Of a DNA stretch of 64,000 nucleotides, positions 9,976-20,364 are shown one piece after another. The DNA is from Ectobius pallidus (taxonomy: Eukaryota > Arthropoda > Insecta > Blattodea > Ectobiidae). Numbering within the stretch: position 1 is the first letter of the stretch; every line of letters begins with the position of its first letter. Position numbers and translations under genes: made by a program. Below the pieces are notes generated by a model. The model worked only from the letters and a program-made list of their open reading frames with translations. It was not told the origin of the DNA and did no database searches. The DNA lies in the NCBI GenBank assembly GCA_964059195.1, contig CAXKWD010000004.1, positions 120,314,043-120,378,042 of the forward strand, given 5' to 3'.

Positions 9976-12900
9976 TTACTGTTTGAAGGGTCGTAACATA
10001 TCTCTGTTATATCTGCCTACAATCTTATTCTTATCTACATCAATAATCTCATAAGATACATCATTAAATATCTTATGAATACACAAAGGACCCCAATATA
10101 AAAGTTCTAATCTATGATTTCTTTTCTTTAAAGCATTAGATAGAATTTTTCTACGTACAAGGACGAGATCTCCTACCGAAGGTTGCCACTTTGCTTTGTA
10201 TCTTTTTGCCTTTTCCTTTCTCTTTTGAGCTTTTGCTCTGATCCTACTAATTGCTTTTTGGCATAGTACCTCTACACTTTCATCATTGTTATCTTCATTT
10301 ATTCCTTGGGGTATTTCTTTTACTAGTTTCATCGGTTGCTTTCCAGTGAATAATCTGTATGGCTCGACATGTGTAATTGGGTGAATTGAGTGGTTTATGA
10401 CATCTTCAATCACAGAGCAATATTTTACCCAATTAGTATGACGGCTATGGCATAGGATTCTCAAGTAAATACCACAATCTCTCAACGCTCTTTCGGCTGT
10501 GTTGCACCTCGCGTTAAACGAAGAAATGTTGTACATCTTAATCCCCTCATGCTCCAATCTACTTCTGAATCTATGTCCTTTGAACACACTAGAGTTATCT
10601 GTAAGGATAGATTTCATTTTTCCAAACTTACCTATCCAATCATTCATTACTTTCCTGACACATTCTGCCGATGTCGCATTCTTTAGTGGGCAAAGTTTCA
10701 CAAAATGAGTAAATACATCATACATTATAAGAATGTATTTATTCTGTAACTGTCCTTGAGGCAAAGGTCCATGTACGTCAATCATTACGAGTTCATTTTT
10801 CTCTTCCCTTGTGATAGTTAGGGGCGGAGAATCATAATGGACTGTCAAGGGTTTCGCTTTCTGGCATAGTTCACAGCAGCTTAGTAACTTTCTTACTTTT
10901 TTCCCTAGATTCTTTATATAGACTGATTTATTTATGTATAGCATCGTGCGGTCTGTTCCTGAGTGACATAACTTTTCATGTACAGTTTTAATTAGAGCGG
11001 TCTCCATTGCTTCTGGAATATATACATGCCACGCTTTCCTCTCCTTCCCACACTGTTTGTAAACAATGTTATTTTCAATCTTATACTTTAGTTCAGCCTC
11101 TTCATCTGTCTCCCCCTCAAGTTCTTTCAACCCATTATAAATTAGTAAGATTTCAGGATCTTCTCTCTGCAGTGTTGCAATATTTCTGAACAAGCTTCGT
11201 AAGCTTGGTTCGTTTACCATACGCACTTCCATCAAGTCTATTTGATTTCCCTTGTCATAATTATTTTCTGGGATGACATTATCCACACGAGAAAGATAGT
11301 CACATAGGAGGTTTGATTTTCCCGCAATATGCCTTACTTCAATGTCATATTGGGATATTTCATGGATATACCTACTTATTTTGCTGTTTTGTAATTTACA
11401 TCTATTAAGAAATGTTAGGCTAATGTGATCAGACATTACAATAATGTGTTTGTTATACAGGTATTGGTGAAATTTATTCAATCCAAAGAACAATCCTGTT
11501 ATTTCTAACTGAGTCACATTTCCTCTGCTTTCTATGGGTGTAAGTCCCCTTGAAGCTACTGCAATTATATGGTGGGTACCATCAGAATGTTCCTGTGTCA
11601 GGCATACTCCTACAGAACGAGATGAGGCATCTGTATATAAAATATACTGTAAATCCTCTCTCGGTCTTTCTAATAGTATAGACTCACCAAATAATTGTTT
11701 TACTTTCCTAAACGCTTCATCTTCTACCTGTGTCCATTGAAATTTCTTCCCCTTTTTCAGTAATTCCCTTAATGGTGTTACATGCTCTGCGTAATTAGGT
11801 ATAAATCTCGCTTGGTAATTCAAGACACCTAAAATACGTCGTACCTGCTTAATGCTTTTAGGCACTGGCATATCTTGAATTGCTTTAATTCGTTCTGGAT
11901 CTGCTTTAATCCCTTCACGGTTAATTATGTATCCCACGAATTTTACCTCGGGTTTTAACAGTGAAATTTTATCTGGGTTCACTTTCATGCCACACTCCTT
12001 AAATTTATTTAGCACTCTGTCAAGCTGTTTAAGGTGTTCATCAAATGTTTTTGTTTGTAAGAGAAGGTCATCAACGTATGCTGTTACACAATCGTTCGTA
12101 CTGTCAGGAAACATTATATGTAACGCTCGGAGAAGCGCGCTATTCGACGTCTTTATACCAAATGGGGTTCTTCGGAAATGGTACGTAACTCCATTGAAAT
12201 TGAAACCTGTGTACATTCTATCCTCTTCTCTTAGGCCTATTTGCCAAAAACTGGACGTTAAATCAATCCCAGTGAAGTACTCAGCCTCACCCATCTTCGC
12301 TAATAACTGGTTTATTGGTTGTGTTCTAAAATTATCAGGAGCCATATATTTATTTGGGAACCTAGCATCGAGGGCCATTCTCAATTTATTAGGCTTCTGA
12401 ACCACCCAACAAACAGGATTTATGAATTTTGAATTTGACACTTCTATTATGTCATCTTCTATCATTTGTTTAATTGTTTGTTCTGCAAGATCACGTATGG
12501 CTAATGGTAAAATTCTCGATTTATATTTAAATTCCGGCATAGGCTGCATGTCAAATGAGTGCTGGTACACTTTCCAAAGCCCTGGCCTACGAGAAAATGA
12601 TTCCTTGTTCCTCATTAATACTGCTAATAATTCTGCTTTTTGGTCATGGCTTATGGCTTCGATTTCTTGAACTTTCTTTCGTAAAATTTCGATAATTTCC
12701 TGAGCTTCTAAGTTTCTATTCTCATTACTTCCTTCATCGAATTCATAGTAGCCGATTCCATTCGGATTCTCCCTTAATGACATATTATTATTATCTGGGT
12801 ATTCATTATTTTCCCCATATAAATTATATTTCTCCTCCACTATATTCTCCTCTTCCACTACGCTCCATGAATCATTGGGCAAATTACTATTGTCCTCAAT

Positions 12901-13632
12901 ATTCAAATAATTCGGGTCATCCCCCCGTAAAATATGTGCCTCGTTTAGGTCACTTAATGTTATTTCTTCCACTACAAAGTCTTCCTCTAAGATACTTCTC
13001 TCAATATCACTAAGTTTGTCATTTTTATTAAGGGTCTTTTCTTTATGGAATGGTATATGAATTACATCATTATTATTATTAGACAATTCTAATTTATTAT
13101 CCATAAAATTAATTTTCGAACCATGTTCGTATAGAAAGTTACATCCAAGAATCACGTCATGAGCAAGCCCATTCACCGATAGCATAAATAACTCACATTT
13201 ATAATTATCGATTTCAGCATTAACCATACACTGATATCCAATTCTGAATTGTTTTGAGGTTACAGCTGTCTTGCAAAATAAACCTGTTGTGTTTAGTATT
13301 TGAATATTAATTTTGTTCTTTATCATTTTATCTAAGAATTTTTGAGAACACACTGAGTGCGTGCACCCAGAATCCACAATGGCACAAACATTAATCTTTT
13401 CTCCTATTCTCACAGTTATAACGGGTGTTTTTATATCATTCTGATTTTCATTTTCAATGGGTTTTTGAACATTAATGGATTGTATGCTATTTTCATTATT
13501 ACGCTGTCCTACATTCTCCGGCAAACTATCATTCATGAATCCTTCAGTACATTGTTGTGTAAGACATGTAACAGCAAACGGATTCTCTTTACTGTTATGA
13601 ATTAGTTTAAATCTTGTTCCTGTCGCGAGGCT
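9976..13632 (-). CDS. pol: Pol polyprotein: protease, reverse transcriptase, RNase H, integrase
   Basis: 1,186 codons from the first in-frame ATG (13534-13536). The frame is open up to 13632 and is entered by -1 frameshifting from gag near 13605. Numbering from the ATG: retropepsin DSG at 55-57 with the partner ILG at 129-131; RT motif A FTGIDLTSSFWQ (Asp425) and YVDD at 487-490; RNase H start LYTDASS (about 633-639); integrase zinc finger H853, H858, C888, C891; integrase catalytic triad D920, D980, E1015 with the usual 35-residue spacing; then a basic C-terminal region with a GPL...YEI segment like the GPY/F module. Asn/Glu-rich acidic linker at about 150-270. The protein processes the polyprotein, makes cDNA and inserts it. 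No stops or frame breaks. Confidence 0.95.
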   Translation of the reverse strand, partial: SLATGTRFKLIHNSKENPFAVTCLTQQCTEGFMNDSLPENVGQRNNENSIQSINVQKPIENENQNDIKTPVITVRIGEKINVCAIVDSGCTHSVCSQKFLDKMIKNKINIQILNTTGLFCKTAVTSKQFRIGYQCMVNAEIDNYKCELFMLSVNGLAHDVILGCNFLYEHGSKINFMDNKLELSNNNNDVIHIPFHKEKTLNKNDKLSDIERSILEEDFVVEEITLSDLNEAHILRGDDPNYLNIEDNSNLPNDSWSVVEEENIVEEKYNLYGENNEYPDNNNMSLRENPNGIGYYEFDEGSNENRNLEAQEIIEILRKKVQEIEAISHDQKAELLAVLMRNKESFSRRPGLWKVYQHSFDMQPMPEFKYKSRILPLAIRDLAEQTIKQMIEDDIIEVSNSKFINPVCWVVQKPNKLRMALDARFPNKYMAPDNFRTQPINQLLAKMGEAEYFTGIDLTSSFWQIGLREEDRMYTGFNFNGVTYHFRRTPFGIKTSNSALLRALHIMFPDSTNDCVTAYVDDLLLQTKTFDEHLKQLDRVLNKFKECGMKVNPDKISLLKPEVKFVGYIINREGIKADPERIKAIQDMPVPKSIKQVRRILGVLNYQARFIPNYAEHVTPLRELLKKGKKFQWTQVEDEAFRKVKQLFGESILLERPREDLQYILYTDASSRSVGVCLTQEHSDGTHHIIAVASRGLTPIESRGNVTQLEITGLFFGLNKFHQYLYNKHIIVMSDHISLTFLNRCKLQNSKISRYIHEISQYDIEVRHIAGKSNLLCDYLSRVDNVIPENNYDKGNQIDLMEVRMVNEPSLRSLFRNIATLQREDPEILLIYNGLKELEGETDEEAELKYKIENNIVYKQCGKERKAWHVYIPEAMETALIKTVHEKLCHSGTDRTMLYINKSVYIKNLGKKVRKLLSCCELCQKAKPLTVHYDSPPLTITREEKNELVMIDVHGPLPQGQLQNKYILIMYDVFTHFVKLCPLKNATSAECVRKVMNDWIGKFGKMKSILTDNSSVFKGHRFRSRLEHEGIKMYNISSFNARCNTAERALRDCGIYLRILCHSRHTNWVKYCSVIEDVINHSIHPITHVEPYRLFTGKQPMKLVKEIPQGINEDNNDESVEVLCQKAISRIRAKAQKRKEKAKRYKAKWQPSVGDLVLVRRKILSNALKKRNHRLELLYWGPLCIHKIFNDVSYEIIDVDKNKIVGRYNRDMLRPFKQ
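13569..13611 (-). promoter_or_regulatory. -1 programmed ribosomal frameshift signal (gag-pol)
   Basis: On the minus strand the heptamer TTTAAAC (13605-13611) sits in the X-XXY-YYZ register of gag (GAT TTA AAC), immediately before the gag stop TAA (13602-13604). After a 7-nt spacer a hairpin can form: TAACAGTAAA (13597-13588) pairs with TTTGCTGTTA (13578-13569) over 10 bp including one G-U pair, with a 9-nt loop. Slipping back one base puts the ribosome in the pol frame. Heptamer, spacing and stem match known eukaryotic and viral -1 signals. Efficiency cannot be judged from sequence. Confidence 0.9.
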
Positions 13633-15605
13633 TCACAAGCATAATTTCTGTTATGAAATTCCCTCGCTTCGGGGTTCAAATCCTGGTGGTCCTGGTTCTC
13701 AGAATTTGTCTCTATAGGATCATCCCTCCTGTTTTGATCATTCACCCGTCTACTGGAATTCCTACTGAACTGGCCTTGTGTATTACGCCTGCGGTTACCT
13801 TGATCATCACTCTGGATTGTTAACGAATTCACTTGAGTATTTCTGTTACTTTGATTCTGCGGGTCTCGTGACATATATTCTGTGTTATTCCTGTTATTAT
13901 ACCTCCCATTTTGATTGTTGTTATAATTCGGGTTATGTCCTGACCTGCTGTGGTTGTTATTGTTCCTATACCCCTGTGAATGATTTTGGTTATGTCTAGG
14001 TTGGATTTCTCTTTCATTATTCCTATTGTTCCCTCCATTTTCTGTATTACCTTCAGGTGTCGAGTACATTTCTAGGTTAGTGAGGAGTTCAATAGTGTCG
14101 CTTACAGTAGTTAATTTTGCAACTAACAATGCACTTCGAACTCCAGGTGAAAAGTGTTTTGTTATCAGCGCAAGAATTTCTGAATCTGGGATTATGGGTT
14201 GTAATAGCCTGGCTGTTTTTACCATTCTTATTAGATAATCCGACATTGATAAGCCACTTCCCGGTTTGTATTGACCTGTATAAAGCTGCATTCGGGTTTT
14301 TAACTGCTGTCCAGCTGACCAGTACCTATCAATGAATAACTTACAAAATTTTTCATAACTGCATTCGTTATCAATCGTCACTTGAAACCATTGTTTCGCG
14401 TTGTTTCTTAGGCATCTGCCAGCAATTAAAACTTGATATTGCGGAGGAATCTTTTTGATGGCAAAGTATTCCGTCAATTCTTTTATGAAGTTCTGTGGAC
14501 CTTCGTAAGAGTTTTCATTGTACATGGGTAAAATCACTTCACTCCCGATCATACCAGTAATATTTTGTAAATTTGTACTTACTGCGATACTGTTGTTTTC
14601 CACTGGCGACTCCATTGTATTAGGAAGTATGTTGCTGCGTGAACCAGTTTGTTCACTATTTATTGAACCATTATATTCATTAGGCACAACATTAACTGTG
14701 TTATTAGATAAATCAATCAAATTATCTGACAATGCACCATTAGGTTCAGTAGCAACATAGTTCCCTCCACAACCTGAAACCTTATTTTGTATTTCTTCTA
14801 CCTTTTTAGAAATGCACAATAATTCTTTATTAACATGTCCTATTTTTGTATCAACTTCTTTTAAAGTCTTCATACCTTGTTCTTTGTTATTTTGAATAAT
14901 TTCTTTAGAATTTTCTTCTATTGCTTTTGTTTTTGTTTCTAAAATCTGCATATTGCTATGTACCTGGCTCAAAACTATTTTAGTTTCATTCCTAACTTCA
15001 GTAATTTCTTTGTTTAAATGTTTGAATACTTGTTCTTGTGCTTTTACAATTTGCTTCTCAAGACAATGCACCTGAACATCAATGTTTTTGTTTATGTCTG
15101 CTCTCCTTAAACTACATTCTTTTTCATTTTCATTGATCTTTATAAAGGATTTATTTTCACTTTGTTTTAGTTTATCATCAAATTCCTGCGTAATTTCTTG
15201 TCTGATTGTTTTAATTTCTCTACTAAGGTTTTCTATTTGATTACAAGTTTCCTCCCTGCTCTTATTTATTTCACTTTTTGTTTCTTCCCTACTTTTACTG
15301 ATTTCATTTAGCAAAGTGGCTAACATCATATCAATCTGATTAGACTGTTTACCATGAACTACTTGTGTAGGTTCCATGACTGTATTTGACTCCTCACTTA
15401 CATGCACTTTTACAGTGGGATTATTTTCCTCACTTCTATCCTCAATAGTAGTACTTTCCATTATGCTATCCTCATTACAATTATTCTCTGGTTCATTTAT
15501 ATTACTCTCCCTATCATTAAGAATTTCTATGGGTTGTGAAAAGAATTGTTGTGCATGTTCTTCACTATCCATTGTGGTAACCTTTTTCCCACTTCTTAAA
15601 AACAT
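13602..15605 (-). CDS. gag: Gag structural polyprotein
   Basis: 667 codons; start ATG at 15603-15605, stop TAA at 13602-13604. Residues about 1-90 are acidic. About 95-290 are a long Glu/Lys/Gln-rich predicted coiled coil. About 355-500 look like the retrotransposon Gag/capsid fold (IKELTEYFAIKKIPPQYQV, then NAKQWFQVTI, FCKLFIDRYWSAGQQ and YLIRMVKTARLLQP). The tail (about 525-640) is rich in Asn, Arg and Gln and has no CX2CX4HX4C zinc knuckle; this basic low-complexity tail probably does the RNA binding. Gag assembles the particle around element RNA. The end of the frame overlaps pol by 31 nt, and pol lies in the -1 frame. Confidence 0.92.
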   Translation of the reverse strand: MFLRSGKKVTTMDSEEHAQQFFSQPIEILNDRESNINEPENNCNEDSIMESTTIEDRSEENNPTVKVHVSEESNTVMEPTQVVHGKQSNQIDMMLATLLNEISKSREETKSEINKSREETCNQIENLSREIKTIRQEITQEFDDKLKQSENKSFIKINENEKECSLRRADINKNIDVQVHCLEKQIVKAQEQVFKHLNKEITEVRNETKIVLSQVHSNMQILETKTKAIEENSKEIIQNNKEQGMKTLKEVDTKIGHVNKELLCISKKVEEIQNKVSGCGGNYVATEPNGALSDNLIDLSNNTVNVVPNEYNGSINSEQTGSRSNILPNTMESPVENNSIAVSTNLQNITGMIGSEVILPMYNENSYEGPQNFIKELTEYFAIKKIPPQYQVLIAGRCLRNNAKQWFQVTIDNECSYEKFCKLFIDRYWSAGQQLKTRMQLYTGQYKPGSGLSMSDYLIRMVKTARLLQPIIPDSEILALITKHFSPGVRSALLVAKLTTVSDTIELLTNLEMYSTPEGNTENGGNNRNNEREIQPRHNQNHSQGYRNNNNHSRSGHNPNYNNNQNGRYNNRNNTEYMSRDPQNQSNRNTQVNSLTIQSDDQGNRRRNTQGQFSRNSSRRVNDQNRRDDPIETNSENQDHQDLNPEAREFHNRNYACEASRQEQDLN

Positions 15606-16052
15606 ATGTTAACGTCTCAATAATTTAGTTTTATTATTTATATTACTATTTGGGCACTTTTAATTTTATAGTTATTCTATTCTTGATTTTCTTTGATATT
15701 AACGAGTTTTAATTTTAACCTATTGTTCATAAATTAATGTCCCTTTAATTAATTCTTAATCACACTTGACTTAGCTTGTACTGGAGTGATCCAATGATGT
15801 CTTGACTGTCCAACGTTGTTTATGTCCAGTTCCATCAGTGGTTTCCCGTTGCCTTCATTGGTTCCATCCATCCCAGCTTTCCTCTGCGTTGTTCCATATC
15901 GTCTCTCGTGCCAGTCCTCAATCCCGTTAGTCGTCTCTGCCAGTCCTCAAAGTCTGTGATTCGTAGTCCATGTGGGTATAAATTCATCAGTGTCTCCCTT
16001 CAATTTCAAATATTCAGAGATTTTCTCGAGCCACCACTTGGGACGCCAAATA
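15606..16052 (-). promoter_or_regulatory. 5' leader of the Ty3 element with primer-binding site
   Basis: Untranslated region between the 5' LTR and gag. Three to four bases inside the LTR, the minus strand reads TGGCGTCCCAAGTGG (about 16034-16048). It begins with TGG, as expected for pairing to a tRNA 3' CCA end, so it is the likely primer-binding site. I cannot name the tRNA. The remaining leader has no long frame. Confidence 0.75.
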
Positions 16053-16872
16053 TGAAACCGTTTCTTGTTTCACTTTAGTTTTGGTATTTACATACCTGTG
16101 ACTTCTTGATGTTTTCTTGTGGGTGCTGATCCAGGCTTCTCATGTCGGTAGTTGCACAGACTCGGGAATCAGAGGGATGAACTGTTCTAATATGATTAAT
16201 GACTTTCACTGATCAGAGATAATGGAGTTTTATTTTTAAGAGAGAATAATTTTGACTTGTTACACACGCTATTATAAAAGACAAATATAAATCTATGATC
16301 TATTTTCACCATAGTGTTAACTTCTGAATAATGTAAGATCTACACATCGAGCACTGAGCACCAACTTCTGACCATATCGAGTGCTGTATCACTACTCTCT
16401 ACCAAATCAAATCTAAGATAAATCCTGAAAAGTACATAAGCCTCCTCCCCACGGCACAATATCCAATAGGAATAATATTCTATCATATCTGGATTCTGAT
16501 TGGTTGCTTTAATTATTCTGCAATCTTATGCTTAAGGAATACTCCATTAAAAGGTTTCTATTTTATGGTATAGTACTTGGCAATTAATATGATCTGTATA
16601 TATTATTCTTTAATCTAGAGTAGCTATGATTTCAAAGATTGTATTCATATAGTTTATTTCTCTCAATCCGATGGGCTAGCCTTTTAAGTGGTGAACTTTC
16701 ACAGCTTCCTTAAGTGGTTCCACTTGAGAGTTAATGTACATACACCATGACTCTTTTACTCCTCAGTTGGATACGAAACAAAATATAGTTAATTTTAACA
16801 CGTCTACCTACTTAATCTAATTACTTATTATAATCTGTGATTTCCTAAAGTCCACTGCTAATAACTCTCTCA
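16053..16872 (-). repeat. 5' LTR of the Ty3/Gypsy element
   Basis: 820 bp, bounded by TG (16053) and CA (16872) on the plus strand and followed by the CAAC target duplication. Transcription of the element should start in it. It matches the 3' LTR base for base as read, except C for T near 16413. Confidence 0.95.
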
Positions 16873-16876
16873 CAAC

Positions 16877-17300
16877 AAAATAGTTCTGTTGAAATTAAAA
16901 AATCAAGAGCACCACAACGTATTAACAATGTCAACTCCTAACAGCTTCAATATTCAAATATTGAAAATAACAATGAACTCACTTATGAAGAAAAGTATAC
17001 ACATGTATCTAATGGAAGAAATAAGACGGAAAGTGATCAGTATGAAGAAGGATAACTGAAAAGTTTACTTAGCTAGGTAAGATTCACGTAGGAAATCTGA
17101 GCAATGAGTTAGCAGAACTGCTGGCAAAAGAGGCAGTAGCTACAGAGTGCTATAACAAGATACCCATAAGTGTTATTTCAAGTGAGATGAATTTCAGAGT
17201 CTTATCAGATGGCAAATGAATGGGATCAAACAGGTAAAGGTGAAATAAAAATAATTTCTACCCTTAATAGCGTGTAGGCTGAAACATAAAAGGCTTGTAC
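16877..17300 (+). pseudogene. LINE remnant with RNase H-like segment
   Basis: Over 17079-17219 the frame reads KIHVGNLSNELAELLAKEA and then a YNKIPISVISSE segment. This matches the end of the RNase H domain of LINE clades that carry one (the NELAD/AKEA block and the KIP motif after it). The next ~80 bp continue in other frames with WD-TGKG-like and PLIACRLKH-like pieces, so the copy is badly eroded. The Ty3 element is inserted upstream of this stretch and may have split a longer LINE. Confidence 0.6.
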
Positions 17301-17403
17301 GACGAACCCCTGATATCATATTTATCTGCCAGATAGAAAACCTATCTGGAAGTTGGCCGAGAATTGCGTATTGTGATCTCCTGACGAAATCTGTGTGGGA
17401 AGT

Positions 17404-17820
17404 CAACTTCCAGATAAGCTAGCAGGAGGATGGAGTGGCTGACAAATTTCCAACTGCTAGTTAGGAAAGCTTGGTTGAAGCAAGATGGCAGCACCGCGAA
17501 GCGTCCTTGGCCATCTGAATTTTAGAACTGATGCCAGAAGATTTAATTTACACAAAAAAGTCATTTTGTGCTCACTTATGAATGAAATAGAATTGCACAA
17601 ATCGATTAATGCACTTAAAACGATATGTTCTTGTGTAATTCAATTGTAGAAATACAAATCCGAGCTGCCACACCTAGCGGACGCCTACCGAACTACAACA
17701 AACACACCTCTTTGCTCAAACAGCTAAGGACCATTATACAAATTTTTACTGCGTTCTTCCCGGTAGCAGTTCAGCGGTGGTATTACACGACATCTTCTAG
17801 TTAAGCTATCTGGAAGTCAC
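17404..17820. repeat. Candidate MITE with imperfect inverted ends
   Basis: ACTTCCAGATAAGCT near 17405 is inverted at about 17803-17818 (AGCTATCTGGAAGT), giving a ~28-bp imperfect inverted repeat about 410 bp apart. A third partial copy (CTATCTGGAAGT) lies at about 17342-17353. Target duplications are not clear, so this is tentative. Confidence 0.3.
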
Positions 17821-18240
17821 GTATCAGGAGGAATTGTCGGCAGGTGGTAATACGGGCCCAAAATATGACACCTTTTTTTACTACAATATCACTGGATACG
17901 GCAATATCATAGCATATCTCTACATATTTAAAATGACCGACAATCCAATCTGTCCATGCTAAAATGGACCACCTGTTATATGATTGCAAACTAGTCGATC
18001 AGAATTGCAGCAGAATTGAAGACAGAAATTGGCCAATCAAAAAGTACGATATATTAAGAAAATATAGTAAAAAATTTGCCATTTTGTAAATAAAATAAAT
18101 TTTGAAACAATGTAAACTATTCGATTTTGTATTCACATGTAATTTGTTAAATTAACAACGTAGTAGTGTATATGTAAGATAAGTGCATGTAGTAGTATTA
18201 GGCCTATAGCATGTAATGGAACTTGCAGTTAATAAATTTG
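17821..18240. other. Intergenic stretch, nothing recognised
   Basis: AT-rich unique-looking sequence. A GGGCCC-containing stretch near 17850 has no assignable context. No frame of interest. Confidence 0.5.
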
Positions 18241-18242
18241 TT

Positions 18243-18327
18243 TAAAAATACATACAAACATACATACATACATACATACATACATACATACATACATACA
18301 CACATATATATACACACACACACATGT
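18243..18327. repeat. (CATA)n and (CA)n microsatellite
   Basis: About twelve CATA units from roughly 18250, followed by TATATA and CACACACACA tracts. Confidence 0.95.
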
Positions 18328-18337
18328 GCACAGGCCC

Positions 18338-18430
18338 GTATTAGTCAGGGGGACAAGGGGACATGTCCCCCTGTGCCCTTTGCTTGAAGTACCCTTGCCG
18401 CCCCTGGCTCGCTATCTTTATAACCCCCCG
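18338..18430. repeat. G/C-rich palindromic repeat end, hAT-like
   Basis: CAGGCCCGTATTAGTCAGGG is followed by GGGGACATGTCCCC and a C-rich tail. This pattern (CAG-GCC start, G-run, self-complementary core, C-run) resembles termini of some hAT transposons. The opposite end was not located, so the assignment is weak. Confidence 0.35.
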
Positions 18431-20039
18431 GAAAATTATAGTATTTATAAGTAAATTATTGTAGGCTATACAAAAAATAATGGTTAACATTTAAATGGTA
18501 TCAATATTTGTCTTCACCTGCTCATTTGGCTCGAACTTTAAATTATTTTATTGATGATAAAAAAAATTGTATATACATTAGCTAAATTAACATGCAATAC
18601 TCTGCGCTCTGAGAAATCAGTGCTATTTAACATAATTTTTAAGTTTATGAATTTAATTTTTGTCACTGTAGGGGAAAGTAGAGGGAAGGTTTGAGGTCTA
18701 TATAGCTAAACGCCCGCCCCATGTTACAAAGCAAGTTTGCTAGTTTCTTATTAACTCCTGAACCTGAATTCCTGTTATAGTAGCACAATGTCATCAATTC
18801 CTTAACCTGAAAATTTGTTCCTTTTAAAATGATACCTGGCAATAGGCAATTTAAATAAATTAACCTAAATCGTACACAATGTACTTGGTGTGCTTCAACA
18901 AGGTCTAAAAGGTGTGTTGATTACTGTATCAAGGATTTTCTGTAATATTTTACACAGAAAGCAAAGTACTTGACTACAGACACATCTGTAGATTCATAGC
19001 TCCATCACCTAAGTCATGTGTTATTCAGTCAACATGGCCGGACACAGTACATTTTGAAATTAATTTCGAATACTGTACTTGGTTGAATGTAACCGGATAT
19101 TTTCTAATTTAGTCCCTTTTCGAAGGTGTTTTAATATTCCCCCAATTCCAAAATGGCCATTAATGCGTATTGAAATAACATTACTTACGGCATAGAAGCT
19201 GACAAATGGACAACAAGAATAAGATGTTTTCGATTCTTTTCACTTTCATCTGATACAGCAGTGTTACATTGAAACGTATAGGCCTAAGAGCAATCTGACA
19301 TAAAGACCTTATTTTTTTTGTAAATTACGAGTACAAAAATAATTATTTATGAACATTCATCTATGGTGCGGATGCTAATATTTTACCTTTGTGCTTAAAA
19401 ATATCACTTTGTATTTCTAAGAACCAACAAAATGAAATACGTACCAACAGTTCCAAGCTTTTTTGTTTTGTTTTATTGGATTGAGACTATCTCTATTTTG
19501 TTTATCACTGGCATGCTTTTCTAGCTCCGTTTTATGGGCTCTCAGATTATCATGGCGAATGGAACTTCCTAGTTTTTTTGTTTTTGTTTGTTTTTTATTA
19601 GAATCTTTAGCCTCCTGTAGCCCGACAAGATATAAGCTTATATTAATGAAAGTACACAGCTTTTCAATGTCTACATACCTTAAAAAAATACATTTCCATA
19701 ACTTTAGCCCTATATTGTTTTTTAAGCTTAATTAGAAAAATTCATATGAGGGATCACTGGCCCAACTTTAAAGATTAAATCTCCTTGATGTAAAAATGAA
19801 AAATCTTTCAGATTACAAAATTATTGCAGATATGTTGTAATATGAACTGATTCACCGAAGTGTTTAGTCTATTTTGCATTTTGTGTTGGAATTAATTAGC
19901 AGAACTGCAAAAAAAGGGTTCTTCATTTGTCATTTGCAATAAGACAGTTTTGCGTCAACATTGCATATTTTAAATCTATGTTTTCATTAAATTCTGTCAT
20001 GCTCAGTGTTTTACAAAATGAACATTGTATTAATATGAA
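18431..20039. other. Intergenic stretch with possible transposon debris
   Basis: Mostly unassigned AT-rich sequence. On the minus strand around 19470-19560 a short frame reads HDNLRAHKTELEKHASDKQ, reminiscent of the zinc-finger-adjacent segment in some hAT-type proteins, but there are too few codons to call. No host exon could be supported. Confidence 0.4.
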
Positions 20040-20350
20040 TAGTCCATCGCTGTGGCGTCGGGGATACGTTCGCTCCTCTCACGCAGCGGACCCGGGTTTA
20101 AATCCTGTCGGGACAAGTTACCTAGGTGGGGTTCTTTTCGGGGTTTTTCCTCACCTGTGAGACAAATGTCGGGTAACTTTAGGCCCTTGTGGTCCCCGGA
20201 TATCATCTGGCCGTCATTATAATATTCATCCCATCCTCGCCTTGTTTGGAGTGTGTGTGTTAATGGTGTGTTTCGTCCTCTGTGTTTGTGTTGTCTCGGA
20301 GGTGACCCCGGCATTGGGCTGATCACTCATCTGAGGAGGTCCTCCATGTC
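20040..20350 (+). mobile_element. tRNA-derived SINE (family A)
   Basis: The head contains tRNA-like pol III elements: a box-A-like GTGGCGTCGGGGATACG near 20051 and box-B-like GGGTTTAAATCC at about 20094-20105. A ~230-bp body rich in TG follows. SINEs of this type are transcribed by RNA polymerase III and moved by LINE enzymes. No clear target duplication was found. The 98-codon minus-strand frame across it is a shadow. Confidence 0.65.
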
Positions 20351-20364
20351 CTTGTCTGGTCAAA

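Larger units (their letters stand above)
8595..16872 (-). mobile_element. Full-length Ty3/Gypsy-type LTR retrotransposon
   Basis: 8,278 bp, minus strand. Two 820-bp LTRs (8595-9414 and 16053-16872) start TG and end CA and, as read, differ at one base (T against C in the ACCAAATCAAAT region). A 4-bp target duplication CAAC flanks it (8591-8594 and 16873-16876). Internal order is primer-binding site, gag, -1 frameshift, then pol with protease, RT, RNase H and integrase, the Ty3/Gypsy order. There is no env-like frame. Both ORFs are uninterrupted and all catalytic motifs are present. With one LTR difference, the insertion must be recent and the copy may be competent. It sits in older LINE-like DNA, remnants of which resume at the right flank. 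Confidence 0.95.

Noticed and set aside
9499..10054. Plus-strand frames of 137-148 codons as an env-like gene
   Set aside because: They lie on the opposite strand to the element, overlap the pol end and are low-complexity hydrophobic translations of T-rich sequence.
11300..11320. CACATAGGAGGTTT inside the Ty3 pol gene as another copy of the 4.9-7.1 kb end motif
   Set aside because: A 14-bp match within conserved coding sequence (SNLLCDYLSR) is best explained by chance.
19460..19570. hAT zinc-finger gene on the minus strand
   Set aside because: Only about 30 suggestive codons with no neighbouring coding blocks; too weak to list as a gene.
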